Notes under the pieces: generated by a model
What the model was told of the DNA's origin: nothing
The model's database searches: none
What the model saw: the letters and a program-made list of their open reading frames with translations, nothing else
NCBI RefSeq assembly: GCF_014356525.2
Contig: NC_052517.1
Span: 1,541,436-1,605,435 of the forward strand
Reading direction: 5' to 3'
DNA: 64,000 nt
DNA from: Nilaparvata lugens
Taxonomy: Eukaryota > Arthropoda > Insecta > Hemiptera > Delphacidae
Part shown: positions 1-10,079 of the stretch, in pieces
Layout: every line of letters starts with the position of its first letter
Position numbering within the stretch: position 1 is the first letter of the stretch
Position numbers and translations under genes: made by a program

Positions 1-416
1 ACAACAATGAACAAACTCTACAGAAAAGTTTTCTATAATTTCTATATGATGCGTCATGTCACTGTGGTGACGTCAAGATGGGTGGATTTGGCAGTAGATG
101 TTGGCTTCATGGACTTTCAGTATGAATATACAATGGGCCATGTCTATTCTATAACTGGTCTAAGATGACTATGACAAAAAATAGTGTGAGTTACTTGACG
201 TGAATGTCTTTTGCAGTGCTCGAATGAAATTCTAGTCTCGGCTAACGCCTCGACTAGAAACATCATTCTCGCCTGCAAAAGGCCCCTTCCCGTCCTTGTG
301 ACGTTAGATACTATTGTTGCACTCGAGGAACTTGATCTCGCTGGAGCGTTTGATTCAAATTAGAATCACTTGAGATTCTAAGGGCAGTTGGATTGTTTAA
401 CAGGTCTCTATAGTGA
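1..416. other. No gene seen; apparently low-copy sequence
   Basis: No long open frame and no match to the repeat families found elsewhere in the window. One perfect TGACGTCA (CRE/ATF-type) octamer lies at 68-75, but with no gene beside it I give it no role. Confidence 0.4.
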
Positions 417-1118
417 GTTCCTCGTTAAAATGGCAGTGGAGAAAGATAGGAGAACAACGTTGCCGATCTACTGTCTTGTCAATGCCTTCTATATACGGTA
501 GCTGATACACGTTTATTGATGTAATATTAACAATTCATTCTCGTTTGAAATGATCGATTATATTTTATTAAGCTAGAAATTATATTTTCCAATAATTGAC
601 CGAACGAAGTGAGGTCTGCTTCAAGTCGACGGTTTGGCATTTCTCTTAATGTTTAAATGTCTATATGTTGCGCATTTACGGCGAAACGCGGTGATAGATT
701 TTCATGAAATTTGACAGATATGTTCCTTTTTAAATTGCGCGTCGACGTATATACAAGGTTTTTGGAAATTGGTATTTCAAGGAGCCTCCTTCATACGCCA
801 ATATTAGAGTAAAAATCAGACTATAGAATTATTCATCATAAATCAGCTGACAAGTGATTACACAGATGTGTGGAGAAGCCAGTCTATTGCTGTATTTCCA
901 TAAGGTCTATAATTTCAATCAGGTACTTATGGATGAGAATACTGTGTGAGGTCTACTGTTCACAGAACTACTAGTATGTATGCTACATTGTTAATAGACG
1001 ATCTGGCAACAGAGCAAAGCGAGAAAGAGATAGGGCTATCCGCTTTATTGAATGATAGACAAAGATAGCAATACCATTGCTGATCAAACACTTCCATTAT
1101 AACGTGGACCTCACTGTA
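417..1118 (+). mobile_element. TIR element 'B' (MITE-like), interrupted copy
   Basis: The left end (about 417-600) begins with a diverged TATAGTGAGGTCCACG-type terminus followed by the family's interior (GTTGCCGAT, then GATGTAATATT). The right end (about 985-1118) closes with the inverted terminus CATTATAACGTGGACCTCAC. Between them sits about 385 bp of another repeat starting CCGAACGAAGTGAGGTCT and ending at CTACTAG. A second copy of that ending (GAGGTCTACTGTTCACAG and onward) follows at about 1150-1177. So this is an old B copy carrying a later insertion. Confidence 0.6.
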
Positions 1119-1564
1119 GAACTGGTGACTCGTGGATAAGAAAACTTCGTGAGGTCTACTGTTCACAGAACTACTAGTTCTAATTTGTTGATTATACAGT
1201 CTACCTCAACAAGGATGAATGTGATTAAAAGTTGAAAGCCGTTCGATATTCGACTAATTCGATTAGTCGATAGTCGTTACAAAGTCGATAATCGACTTGG
1301 AACTTCGACCAGGGCAATTACTTTCAGTGGGTTTAATTTTTGTGTGGCAACTAATCACATTATCTCGTCGCATTTTTCACAATTTTCCGGCCGATTTTCC
1401 AGGGAAACAACTTTTCCGAAGTAGGGTAATAAAAAAGTGAACGGTGTTATCCGCCGGTAGTTGGCCTAATCGATTGTCGATGGTGGGTTTAATCGAGTCT
1501 CGAACTAATCGACACATCGACTCTTAACGAGCTGCTATTATCGTTTACAAGCTGCATTATCATT
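1119..1564. other. No gene; TCGA-rich palindromic stretch
   Basis: No coding evidence. The stretch has many TCGA/TCGATTA motifs, including the exact palindrome TCGACTAA-TTCGA-TTAGTCGA at 1250-1270, and a second cluster at about 1465-1530. Confidence 0.4.
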
Positions 1565-2260
1565 CTTTATCCACCCTTTTTTTCTTCTTCTCCATTTTTC
1601 TTCTTCTTCTTCGTCTTCTCCTTCCCCTTCTACCTCTTTTCAGACTTGTTAATTTCTCTTTTTCCCCATTATTGTTCATGTTATCCTTCTCTCTCATCCA
1701 CTTCATCCCCTCTTCTCATAATTTCCTTCTAATTCTTCATGCTGTCGTCTAATTCTTCTTCTGCTTCGTCATCTTTTTCCTTCTCCATTTTCTCCCTCTT
1801 CTTTTTCCTCCTTCTTCTTCCTCGTCTTTTTTTACGTGTTTTTCTTCTTCTTTTTTATCTTTTATCTTTATTTGATTGTTCTTTTTCTCTAGTCTTCTTT
1901 CTATTACCTCTTGCTCATGATTCCATTATTCTCCTCTTTCTTGCTGATTTTTTCTCCTCCTTCTCTTTCTTCCTCTTCTTCTTCTTCTTCATTCTCATTT
2001 ATGTCTTGGTTTTCTTCTTTGTTCTCTACCTCATTCCCTATTCTTTCTTTGAACCGGCTTCAGCCAATATCTATCACTCTTTCTCACCCACTCACTCACT
2101 CTCTCTCGCTTTCTCTTTATCTTTATTGAATAGTTGTGTGGCAGAGAGGACCAGGAGTTCTAACTCCGCCCTAATAAAGGTAAATCATCTATAAATCTTT
2201 CTCTTCCCCTCTCTCTTTCTCACTCTCTCTGTCTCTCTCTCTCTCCCGTAACTTCTACTC
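1565..2260. repeat. Polypyrimidine tract (TTC/TCC/CT)n
   Basis: Almost uninterrupted C+T on the plus strand. Open frames here read as Ser/Leu/Phe-only peptides, which is low complexity and not coding evidence. The CT tract is broken at 2133-2189 by a short retroposon end. Confidence 0.85.
2133..2189 (+). mobile_element. Short 3' end of retroposon family 'Q'
   Basis: This is the sequence GTTGTGTGGCAGAGAGGACC followed by a stretch ending CCGCCCTAATAAAGG. It recurs at 9981-10044 (+) and 51851-51925 (-). The other two copies end in AATAAAGG plus a (CAAT)n-type tail, as a non-LTR retroposon 3' end would. Confidence 0.55.
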
Positions 2261-2599
2261 AGTGCTTGTAAATAATAACAGTTTACGTTTCCCTTCTAAA
2301 GTATTGCAACAAGCGAGAATTTTCCCTTATTATTGGAAAACTTCGAATTTCCCTACCCCACTATGTAGTTCTGTATCTCCATTGTATTCCCACAAATGGG
2401 AATTTCCCCGTCCTTACTGGAGAAACTAAAGCTCTTCACACTATTTTGATTGAGAAATAGACAGTAGTCGAAGAAGAAATTTGCAACACAAACTACTCAT
2501 ATCATGAGATATCTTCTTATGCTATCTTTTCTCTGTGAAAAGTACTTCATATTATATTCTCTAAGCTATAAGTTAGCAAAGAATCGGTTTGAAAAGGAA
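2261..2599. other. No gene seen
   Basis: AT-rich sequence without a recognised repeat. It contains a kappaB-like GGGAATTTCC at 2398-2407, with no gene nearby. Confidence 0.4.
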
Positions 2600-3595
2600 A
2601 AATCTGGTGTGGCGCACTCACACAACTTTCCTTGCCGTTATGAAAATTGATCACCTGACGCTAGCTAGTGTTCCCGCGCATCTCAAGTCTACTATTCAAA
2701 GATTTGAGCCAGCTGGTGACAGGGCAATAACGCTGGAGACACACATGAGGTCTGCTATCTCTTCATAGTGAATCATTTAATAGAATCAACAATAATTTGC
2801 AATTGAATAATCACATTTTCTCGAACTTAAAGCTTATTTTCAATTATAGGTGAAAATGTTACTGAACATTAATTGTAGAGATTTTCATGCTCAATCTACT
2901 CCACTTGATTTTTTTTTGTTTCAATTGTATCTGAAGCCTGATAATTGGGAATCTATCTGCATTGATGGGGCGGAGCTCCTGAAATTTTTACAGATATTGG
3001 ACTTTTGGCAGTTGATAGAGCTTATCGATGACTATTTTAGGTATGAATTTGATCAAAATCGTTGGAACCGTTTCCGAGAAAATCACGAAAAACCCTGTTT
3101 TTGACAACATTTTCGCCATTTTAGCTGCCATCTTGAATTGCATTTGATCGAAATTGTTCGTGTCGGATCCTTAAAGTGTAAGGACGTTAAGTTCCAAATT
3201 TCAAGTCATTCCGTTAATTGGGAGATGAGATATCGTGTACACAGACGCACTTGTTACAGCTTTTATATAGCTATGAATGTGATATTTTCGAGCTCAGAAT
3301 TTAAGTGTTTTTATTCTTTATTTTTTTACAATTTCTGAGAATTTTCAACTATTTTTAGGTCAGTTGACCTATAGTGATTTCTAGCTGATTGGACAGAATT
3401 TATGATGATTTTCAACTATTTTTGGGTAATTTTCCTTGATTTTCACACACACACACATACAGACCAATACCCAAAAACCACTTTTTTGGACTCAGGGGAC
3501 CTTGAAACGTATAGAAATTTAGAAATTGGGGTACGTTAATTTTTTTCGAAAAGCAATACTTTCCTTACCTATGGTAATAGGGCAAGCAAAGTAAA
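2600..3595 (+). repeat. About 1-kb interspersed repeat 'D', copy 1
   Basis: The copy starts at GTGTGGCGCACTCACACAAC and runs through TTTCCTTGCCGTTATG to GCAATACTTTCCTTACC. Nearly the same sequence lies in reverse at 46268-47096, so the boundaries are supported by alignment of the two copies. Both contain an internal CA/TG run. Short open frames inside (2850-3104, 3138-3338) match no family I know. The class of the element is unknown. A fragment of the same family is at about 15170-15245. Confidence 0.65.
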
Positions 3596-3599
3596 AAGA

Positions 3600-4035
3600 T
3601 GTGGAGAAGAAGGAGGTGGTGAAGGAGGAGGTAGAGGAGGATGATTAGGATGAGAATGAGGAGGAGGAGGACGAGGAGGAGGAGATCTGATGCTGAAAAG
3701 GCAGAAATCAAAATCAAAAGGAAGCCCTCGACTGTAGTGGACAGAGTTGATGTAATTAATTGATAAAACCTTTCATTCGAATCGGTTTCAACTACATCAA
3801 GAGGAATCTAATAGAAAAAAAGAGAGACAATCGACGTTGAAAAGAAGAGGAAGAAAAGGTAGTAGAAGAAGATGAAGAAGAAAAAGGAGGAGCAGAAGAA
3901 AAGTAGTAGCAGTAGTGGAAGTAGAAGAAGTAGATATAGGAGAAGAAGGACACAGGGAAGAAGAAAAAGGAGAAGAAGAAGAAGAAGAAGAAGAAGAAGA
4001 AGAAAAAGTAGGAAATGCGAGTGAAAAAAGGGTTG
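3600..4035. repeat. Polypurine tract (GAA/GGA)n
   Basis: Two purine-rich blocks (about 3600-3690 and 3800-4020) consist mainly of GAA and GGA on the plus strand, separated by about 100 bp of mixed sequence. Confidence 0.8.
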
Positions 4036-4124
4036 AAATTGATAGAAGATTCACCCTTTGACCCTTGAACCTGTGGTCTTTCAAAGCCCTTCTTTTGTTT
4101 ATCAAAGGAGATACAATCTTCCCC

Positions 4125-4800
4125 TTTCTCTCCCTTCCGACTTTCTCGCACTCTCTATCTCTCTTTCTCTCCCTCGCGGTCTATCTCTCTCTTGAACTCA
4201 CTTTTCAACATACAGTACATTCTATCTCTGTCTCTTTCTCTCTTTCTCTAACTCTCTTTCTTGCCTTATTACTCTTCCAATCTCATACTTAATCGCGCTC
4301 TCTCCTCTCACTTCATCTATATATCTATATCTCTCTCTCTCTCTCTCTCTGATATTCTCTCGATCTTTCTCTGTTCAACTCACTCTCTTTCCCCACTCAC
4401 TAATTTTCTCTCTCTCTCTCTCTTTCTTTAAGTCTCTTTCTTGCCCTTTTACTCTTCCAATTTCATACTTAATCACTTTCTCTCACTCCCTCTCACTTCA
4501 TTCATATCTCTCTCTCTCTCTGATATTCTCTGGATCTTTCTCTGTTCAACTCAATCTCTTTCCTCACTTACTAATTTTCTCTCTCATTCTCACTCTCTCT
4601 CTCTCTCTCTCTCTTTCTCTAGGTCTCTTTCTTGCCCTTTTACTCTTCAATTTCATACTTAATCACTCTCTCTCTCTCACTCCATCTATATCTCTCTCTT
4701 TCTCTCTCTCTCTGGTTTTTCTCTCGATCTTTCTCTCTTCAACTCACTCTCTATCCTCACTCACTATTTTTCTCTCTCTCTCACTCTCTCTCTCTCCATA
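4125..4800. repeat. CT-rich tandem array, unit about 180-190 bp
   Basis: CT dinucleotide runs alternate with a conserved spacer. The words TCTTTCTTGCC(C/T)T and CTTAATC recur near 4258, 4438 and 4629. The words GATCTTTCTCTGTTCAACTC and similar recur near 4360, 4532 and 4725. This is a minisatellite with a CT core, not a gene. Confidence 0.7.
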
Positions 4801-5010
4801 TCCACTTGCCAGAGTGACCGCAGTCATAATTCAATTTTTGTTCTTTGAGAGTGTTGACTCTGTCTTTTTTCAGCAACACCCTCCATGATACCAACCTTTT
4901 CAACTTACTTATTCACACTTTTAATAACACTTTTACACTTTTATTCACACTCTACACGTTTCTTTCAACTCTTTTACACTCATACCATAGAGAAAAAATA
5001 GCATAAGAAG

Positions 5011-5304
5011 TATAAATATAAAGAAAAAAAATAAAAATCTCAGTAGCCTTTTTTAAAAATATTTTATCACGACATGATTCGGTCATTTATGCCATTTTCA
5101 AGTGATATGAATTAAATAAATAATACTAATGGAAGATTCTATTTATTTTATTTTATTTTATTTTATTTACTTTATTATTTATTCTATTTATTTTATTTAT
5201 TTAATTCATATCACTTGAAAATGGCATAAATGACCGAAACATGTCGTGATAAAATATTACAAAAAAGGCTACTGAGATTTTTTTTTATTTTCTTTATATT
5301 TATA
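5011..5304. mobile_element. Fold-back element 'L', copy 1
   Basis: Arms of about 110 bp (5011-5123 and 5194-5304) are inverted repeats of each other. Each contains CTCAGTAGCC, TATTTTATCACGACATG and GGCATAAATGACCG-type words. The loop is about 70 bp of TTTTA repeats. Related copies with the CTCAGTACCC word are at 41225-41370 and 50075-51215. This copy sits inside a family C fragment, because GATAGCATAAGAAG-type sequence flanks it. Confidence 0.75.
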
Positions 5305-5311
5305 TTACAAG

Positions 5312-5480
5312 TAGCCCTTTACAGGAAAGAGATAGCATAAGAAGATATGCCATGGTTTGTAGAATTCATTCAAAGTTTGCTAGTTTTGTATCAAATTTTG
5401 GTGTTGTGTATCAAGTTGAGATGATACTGTATCATATTTTGTTGATACTATATGAACCTGCTGGTTATCAATAATATTTG
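5312..5480 (-). repeat. Fragment of 'GATACAGTATC' repeat family C
   Basis: Contains the family words ATAGCATAAGAAGATATGCC, CATTCAAAGTTTGC and CAAGTTGAGATGATACTG in the minus orientation. Confidence 0.6.
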
Positions 5481-5784
5481 AGAGCAGAATAGTTTTGCGC
5501 CAAGCGTCAGTTGATATAGGATCAAATAATTTACTGGGATATAACCATCCAATCTAGAAGGCGGTGGAGTAGGAAACGTGGCATCAATGTATTCATATAA
5601 TGCTTCTCATCCTCCTACCACTTCTCCTCCTCTTTCTCCCCCTACGAATCTTTCTTCATCATTAATTTTTGAAAAATGACAATTTCCTATTTCCAACTTC
5701 TTTATCCGTATCACTCATAATATTTTATCAGATCAGCGACTATTTTTCAAAAGCTGTGTGATTCATTATCAACAGCACTTCTCT
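5481..5784. other. No gene seen
   Basis: Unremarkable AT-rich sequence with a short CTCCTC run at about 5610-5640. Nothing else is recognised. Confidence 0.4.
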
Positions 5785-6010
5785 TAAACCTCCTCCTTCT
5801 TCTTCTTCTTCTTCTTCTTTTCTCTTCTTCTTCTTCTTCTTCTTCTCCTTTCTATTCTACTGTCTTCTTTTTTTACTTGCGTCTTGCTCTTCTTTCACTT
5901 CACCTCCTTTTTCTATCTCTTCCTCCTAGTGCATCTTCTTCTCCTTTTTCTTCTTCTTCTTCTTCTTCTTCCTCTTCTACTTCTTCTTCCTCTTCATCTT
6001 CTTCTTCTTC
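5785..6010. repeat. (TTC)n microsatellite
   Basis: Long TTC/TCC runs on the plus strand, translating as poly-Ser in one frame. A short direct repeat of CCTCCTCA follows at about 6098-6130. Confidence 0.85.
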
Positions 6011-6299
6011 TTCTTCTTCATCGTGTGATGCAGTGATTGATCATAAATCAAATCAAATCATCCTTCAGCTTCAATTTATATTCCATACAACACACTCCTC
6101 CTCACCTCCTCACCTCCTCACCTCCTCACCAGCTCTTCAAATCTTCCATATTCACACCATCTTTCATCACATAATATGACATCATTATTTTCACACATTT
6201 CTCATATTATATTCAACTCCTCCTCATTCTCCTGCTCCTCCTGCTCCTCCTCCTTCTTCTTCTTCTTCCCTTCTTCCTCACAAATCTTCTCTCACACTC

Positions 6300-6577
6300 T
6301 TGGTAGAGAGTTAGTGGGAGGATATTTTAATATTCTTTCCGAAGAATGGACATTGATATGTCCAAAGCTCCGCCAATTTATGTACATGCATAACAATATG
6401 ATTATTATCTATAGTTTATTATATTACAAATTGCTTTTCATATCATATACAGCTCAATAATTATTTTCTTAGTCTATATTATGTAAATTCATCTATATTT
6501 TGCTGTATTGAAAGCTATTGTAATTAAGTGTATACCCAGTAAATATGTATCTACATAAATAAAGTACTCAATCAATC
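6300..6577 (+). mobile_element. Retroposon 3' end family 'A', copy 1
   Basis: Consensus read from 17 copies in this window: TTTGGTAGAGAGTTAGTGGG near the 5' side, then CCGAAGAATGGACATTGATA, AAGCTCCGCCAATTTATGTA, TAAGCCAGTATATATTGTAA, and the end AATAAAGTACTCAATCAATC with a (CAAT)n tail. The 3' end is constant and the 5' ends vary, which is typical of a non-LTR retrotransposon 3' end or a SINE that shares such an end. No reverse transcriptase is attached to any copy here. Confidence 0.7.
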
Positions 6578-6845
6578 TTTCTCTGTTTCTTCTTCTATCT
6601 CTCTTTTGAAGTCGTCCAATCACAGATACATTCTACACAATCTCTCTTTACCTTCTTCGCTCTCTCTCTCTCTCTCTCTCTCTTAGTCGACCAATCAGAC
6701 ATATATTCTAAACCTTCTGTCTCTCTCTCACTCACTCACTCACTCTCACTCTCTCTTCTCTATCTCTCCTGTGTCCCTTCCCTTCCTATATTCTACACCT
6801 TCTCACGAACAGACACTCACACGCTCTCTCTCTCTCTTCCATCAA
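6578..6845. repeat. CT microsatellite
   Basis: CT and CACT runs directly follow the (CAAT)n tail of the preceding retroposon end. Confidence 0.75.
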
Positions 6846-7156
6846 TCTCTCTATCTATCTTTCTCTTGCAGTCGACCAATCACAGATCACGGTTCACTGG
6901 AGAAATGTCACCAATGTCATCATAATATTTTCAAAGGATACGGCAGGAGTCAAGAGATATCGGCAGAGTCGCTTGTTCAGTATATAGGAGAAATAAGTGG
7001 AGTGTTATGATCCAGTGTTCATCCTTGTTATTTGCCTTTTTCATCTTATTCCTCTTCTCTTTCTTCTTATTCTTCTTCTTCTTCTCACTCTCCGACTTTC
7101 TCACATTTTGTCTTTTACTATTCCTTGTTCATATTTATATTTTCTTCAATAAACTC
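6846..7156. other. No gene seen
   Basis: Mixed sequence with a pyrimidine-rich stretch at about 7030-7090. The open frames are short and low complexity. Confidence 0.4.
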
Positions 7157-7298
7157 ATTGTGCCAAAAAACCGGTTAATTTTAAATCATGATTAATTTCA
7201 CGAGAACCAATCAGAGAAGGCCTTTTAGAGAAGACGGCTTCACTGGTTGGTTCTTGTGGAATTGATCACGGTTAAAATTTAACCGGCATTTGTGCAAC
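7157..7298. mobile_element. Palindromic MITE 'M', copy 1
   Basis: An inverted-repeat element. The arms carry ACCGGTTAA, GATTAATTTCACGAGAACCA and ATCAGAGAAGGC, mirrored as TTGGTTCTTGTGGAAT, GATCACGG and TTTAACCGG, and the outer ends are TTGTGC/GCACAA-like. Copies 2 and 3 are at 39280-39420 and 57875-58010. At about 140 bp it is too short to encode a transposase. Confidence 0.75.
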
Positions 7299-7308
7299 CT
7301 GGTGTGAG

Positions 7309-7575
7309 AGTGTAAGAAGGGCACAGTATGAGAGACTACCAGCGTCACATAGCTTCACCAAAAACAACTACTAGGACTATCGGCTTCAGTTAACACTCAC
7401 ATTTGCAACATAGACACCCTATACACTGTCGATTATTAGTGTGTTTTTGGAGTGTAAGAAGGGCACAGTATGAGAGACTACCAGCGTCACATAGCTTCAC
7501 CAAAAACAACTACTAGGACTATCGGCTTCAGTTAACACAAACATTTGCAACATAGACATCCTATACCATGGTATA
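7309..7575 (+). repeat. Direct tandem duplication, unit about 140 bp
   Basis: The block beginning GTGTAAGAAGGGCACAGTAT and continuing through AGACTACCAGCGTCACATAG, CTAGGACTATCGGCTTCAG and TTTGCAACATAGACA occurs twice in a row with only a few differences. Parts recur at 52713-52795 and 57368-57425, in both places next to family C sequence. Confidence 0.75.
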
Positions 7576-8036
7576 TCACCATGAATGATACAGTATGAAC
7601 ACCATATGATACAGTATTCAACACGATATGATACAGTATCTAACCACAATTTCAATGTACTACTGTCATAACGTGGACCTCACTATAGCAATTAGTGTTC
7701 GACAATATGATACAGTATCATCTCAACTTGATAAACAACACCATAATTTAATACACAACTTGCAAACTTTGAATGAATTCTACAAACTATGGGATATCCT
7801 CGTATGCTATCTTTTCTCTATGGTATAACCATAAATGATACAGTATCGCTCAACTTGATACACAAACCATAATTCGATACAAAACTTGCAAACTTTGAAT
7901 GAATTCCACAAACCATGGCATATCTTCTTATGCTATCTTTTCTCAATGGCATCATGCATGTTGTATCATGCAAGTGTATCATGCAAGTGTATCATGCATG
8001 TTGTATCATGCAAGTGTATCATGCATGTTGTACCAT
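7576..8036 (+). repeat. Family C tandem units and a TATCATGCA minisatellite
   Basis: Repeated GATACAGTATC, AACTTGATACACAACACCAT, TTTGAATGAATTC and ATGGCATATCTTCTTATGCT words. It ends in a short minisatellite (7955-8034) of TATCATGCATGT / TATCATGCAAGTG units. Confidence 0.7.
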
Positions 8037-8439
8037 CAGTGGCCAGCCTCAGTTACAACGGAAATGAGACAAAGGAGGACAAGAAAGGGGGAATGAGAGA
8101 GAAGGGAAACGAATAGGAAGGAAGGAAGGAAGAAGATAGTGGGAAAACAAACCTTGGACAACATGAGACGACAACCCGTGACACGATATGTCACTCCAAT
8201 TCATCATCGTTTGACAACACCCACTCTGACAGCATCTTGGCAACAACATCTCACCGACAACAACATACATTGAAGATTGGTTGGGGGGAAAGAGGAGGAG
8301 AAGGAGTAGAAGGAGGAGAATTGCAAATCAGAATAAATCGACAAGCGACGAGTTCTGATCCTCCGTTATGAAATTGAGTGCTCTATACCCATCTTATCTC
8401 ATTCAATTCACTTTTTGCCCCCAACACTCATCTTTCTAT
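8037..8439. other. No gene seen
   Basis: Mixed sequence with a purine-rich patch at 8286-8322. No coding evidence. Confidence 0.4.
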
Positions 8440-8525
8440 TTCTCCTCCTCCTCCTCCTCAACCAACTCCTCCTCCACCACCTCCTCCTTTTCCTCCCTCC
8501 TCCAGCTCCTCCTCCTCCTCTACCT
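8440..8525. repeat. (TCC)n microsatellite
   Basis: Runs of CTCCTC and CACCTCCTCC. The open frames across it are Ser/Leu-only. Confidence 0.8.
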
Positions 8526-9333
8526 CTTGAAATCCTTGAAATCTTTTACCATCTAACTTCTTCTCCTTTTCTATATATTTTCCATCTTCAATATACTCCA
8601 ATCTGCATAGCGACAATTTATTCTTTCACTTCTCGAGTGGGAAAATCAACTCTATATGCTTTGAATAGATTATGAATACAGTATGTACAGAAATAAGTAC
8701 AGAGATAATTATTATTCCTGCACCCGCTTTTGTTCTTCCGAAGCACTTGTCAACCATCTGTTATTCTTCGAGGTTTCTTCTTCTTCTTCTTCTTCCTTCT
8801 TCTTCTTCTTCTTCGCTTTCTATCTCTCAATTATTCATTTCTAAGTTCTTCTACCACTTGACCCTTTACAACGATGAAATCGTGCATATTATTGTGATGA
8901 TTATTCTTCTCACGATAAAGTACATCTTCGGTAGCTCCTTACTCACTCACTCACTCACTCTTTAAAAAAACATCTTTTGGAACAAATGACTGAAACTGTC
9001 CGGCCCTAGAACGATCACATGACAACCATCCCTCACCCATTCCACCAATACAAACCTATAAACCTGTTATAGAATGAATTCTATGTATTATATAGACTCA
9101 TGTTATTTCAATTATCCACTGCATACTGCTGTATATTACTGAAAGTTGATAACCCTGATCTACTTTCAGCCTACTTCATTCTATTAATCAATTATTTGAT
9201 CTAATCTACCTATATAATTATTCAACTTTATCAATTTTCTGTTTTTTTTTCTCTTTAATATTCATATTGATTAAAACTTTTACAATATTTCCATTAATAA
9301 ATAGATCCTTAGTTTAATTAATTAAATTAACGT
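8526..9333. other. No gene seen; TTC run at 8775-8815
   Basis: AT-rich. The last 100 bp (about 9230-9333) match the sequence upstream of another family A copy at about 26440-26544. The A element therefore probably extends further 5' than the shorter copies show. Confidence 0.45.
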
Positions 9334-9621
9334 TTTGGTAGAGAGTTAGTGGGAAGGATATTTTGAATATTGTTTCCGAAGAATGGACATTGATATGTCC
9401 AAAGCTCCGCCAATTTATGTAGATGCATTACAATATAATTATCTATAGTTATTATATTGCAAATTGTTTTTTCATACCATACAGTTCAATAATTATTCTC
9501 TTAGTCTATATTATGTAATTCATCTATAATTTTGCTGTATTTAAGCTATTGTATATAAGTGTATAGCCAGTATATATTGTTGTAATCTACATAAATAAAG
9601 TACTCAATCAATCAATCAATC
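9334..9621 (+). mobile_element. Retroposon end A, copy 2
   Basis: Complete 3' portion with a (CAAT)n tail, followed directly by CT repeats. It faces copy 3 tail to tail, about 50 bp apart. Confidence 0.7.
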
Positions 9622-9670
9622 TCTCTCTCTCTCACACTCTCACTAGGGGATAGGGATAGGGTTGTGTGGT

Positions 9671-9961
9671 TGATTGATTGATTGATTGAGTACTTTATTT
9701 ATCTAGATTACATATATACTGGCTTATACACTTATATACAATAGCTTACAATACAGCAACATTATAGATGAATTTACATAATATAGACTAAGAAAATAAC
9801 TATTGAACTTTATATAATATGAAAAATCAATTTGTAATATAATAACTATAGATAATATCATATTGTAATGCATGTACATAAATTGGCGGAGCTTTGGACA
9901 TATCAATGTCCATTCTTCGGAAACAATATTCAAAATATCCTCCCCACTAACTCTCTACCAA
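9671..9961 (-). mobile_element. Retroposon end A, copy 3
   Basis: Reverse orientation. The tail appears as GATTGATTGATTGATTGAG at the left and the GGTAGAGAGTTAGTGGG end at the right. Confidence 0.7.
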
Positions 9962-9980
9962 ATGGTAGAGAAATGGTAGA

Positions 9981-10044
9981 GTGGTGGAGAGGACCAGGAG
10001 TCCTAACTCCGCCCTAATAAAGGCATAAAGTCAATCAATCAATC
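9981..10044 (+). mobile_element. Retroposon end Q, copy 2
   Basis: GAGGACCAGGAGTCCTAACT, then CCGCCCTAATAAAGGCAT and a (CAAT)n tail. Confidence 0.55.
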
Positions 10045-10079
10045 ACTCACTCCACACTCTCTCTCCCACACAGAAGGAC

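Noticed and set aside
2398..2407. kappaB-like GGGAATTTCC
   Set aside because: A single 10-bp match with no adjacent gene is expected by chance at this scale.
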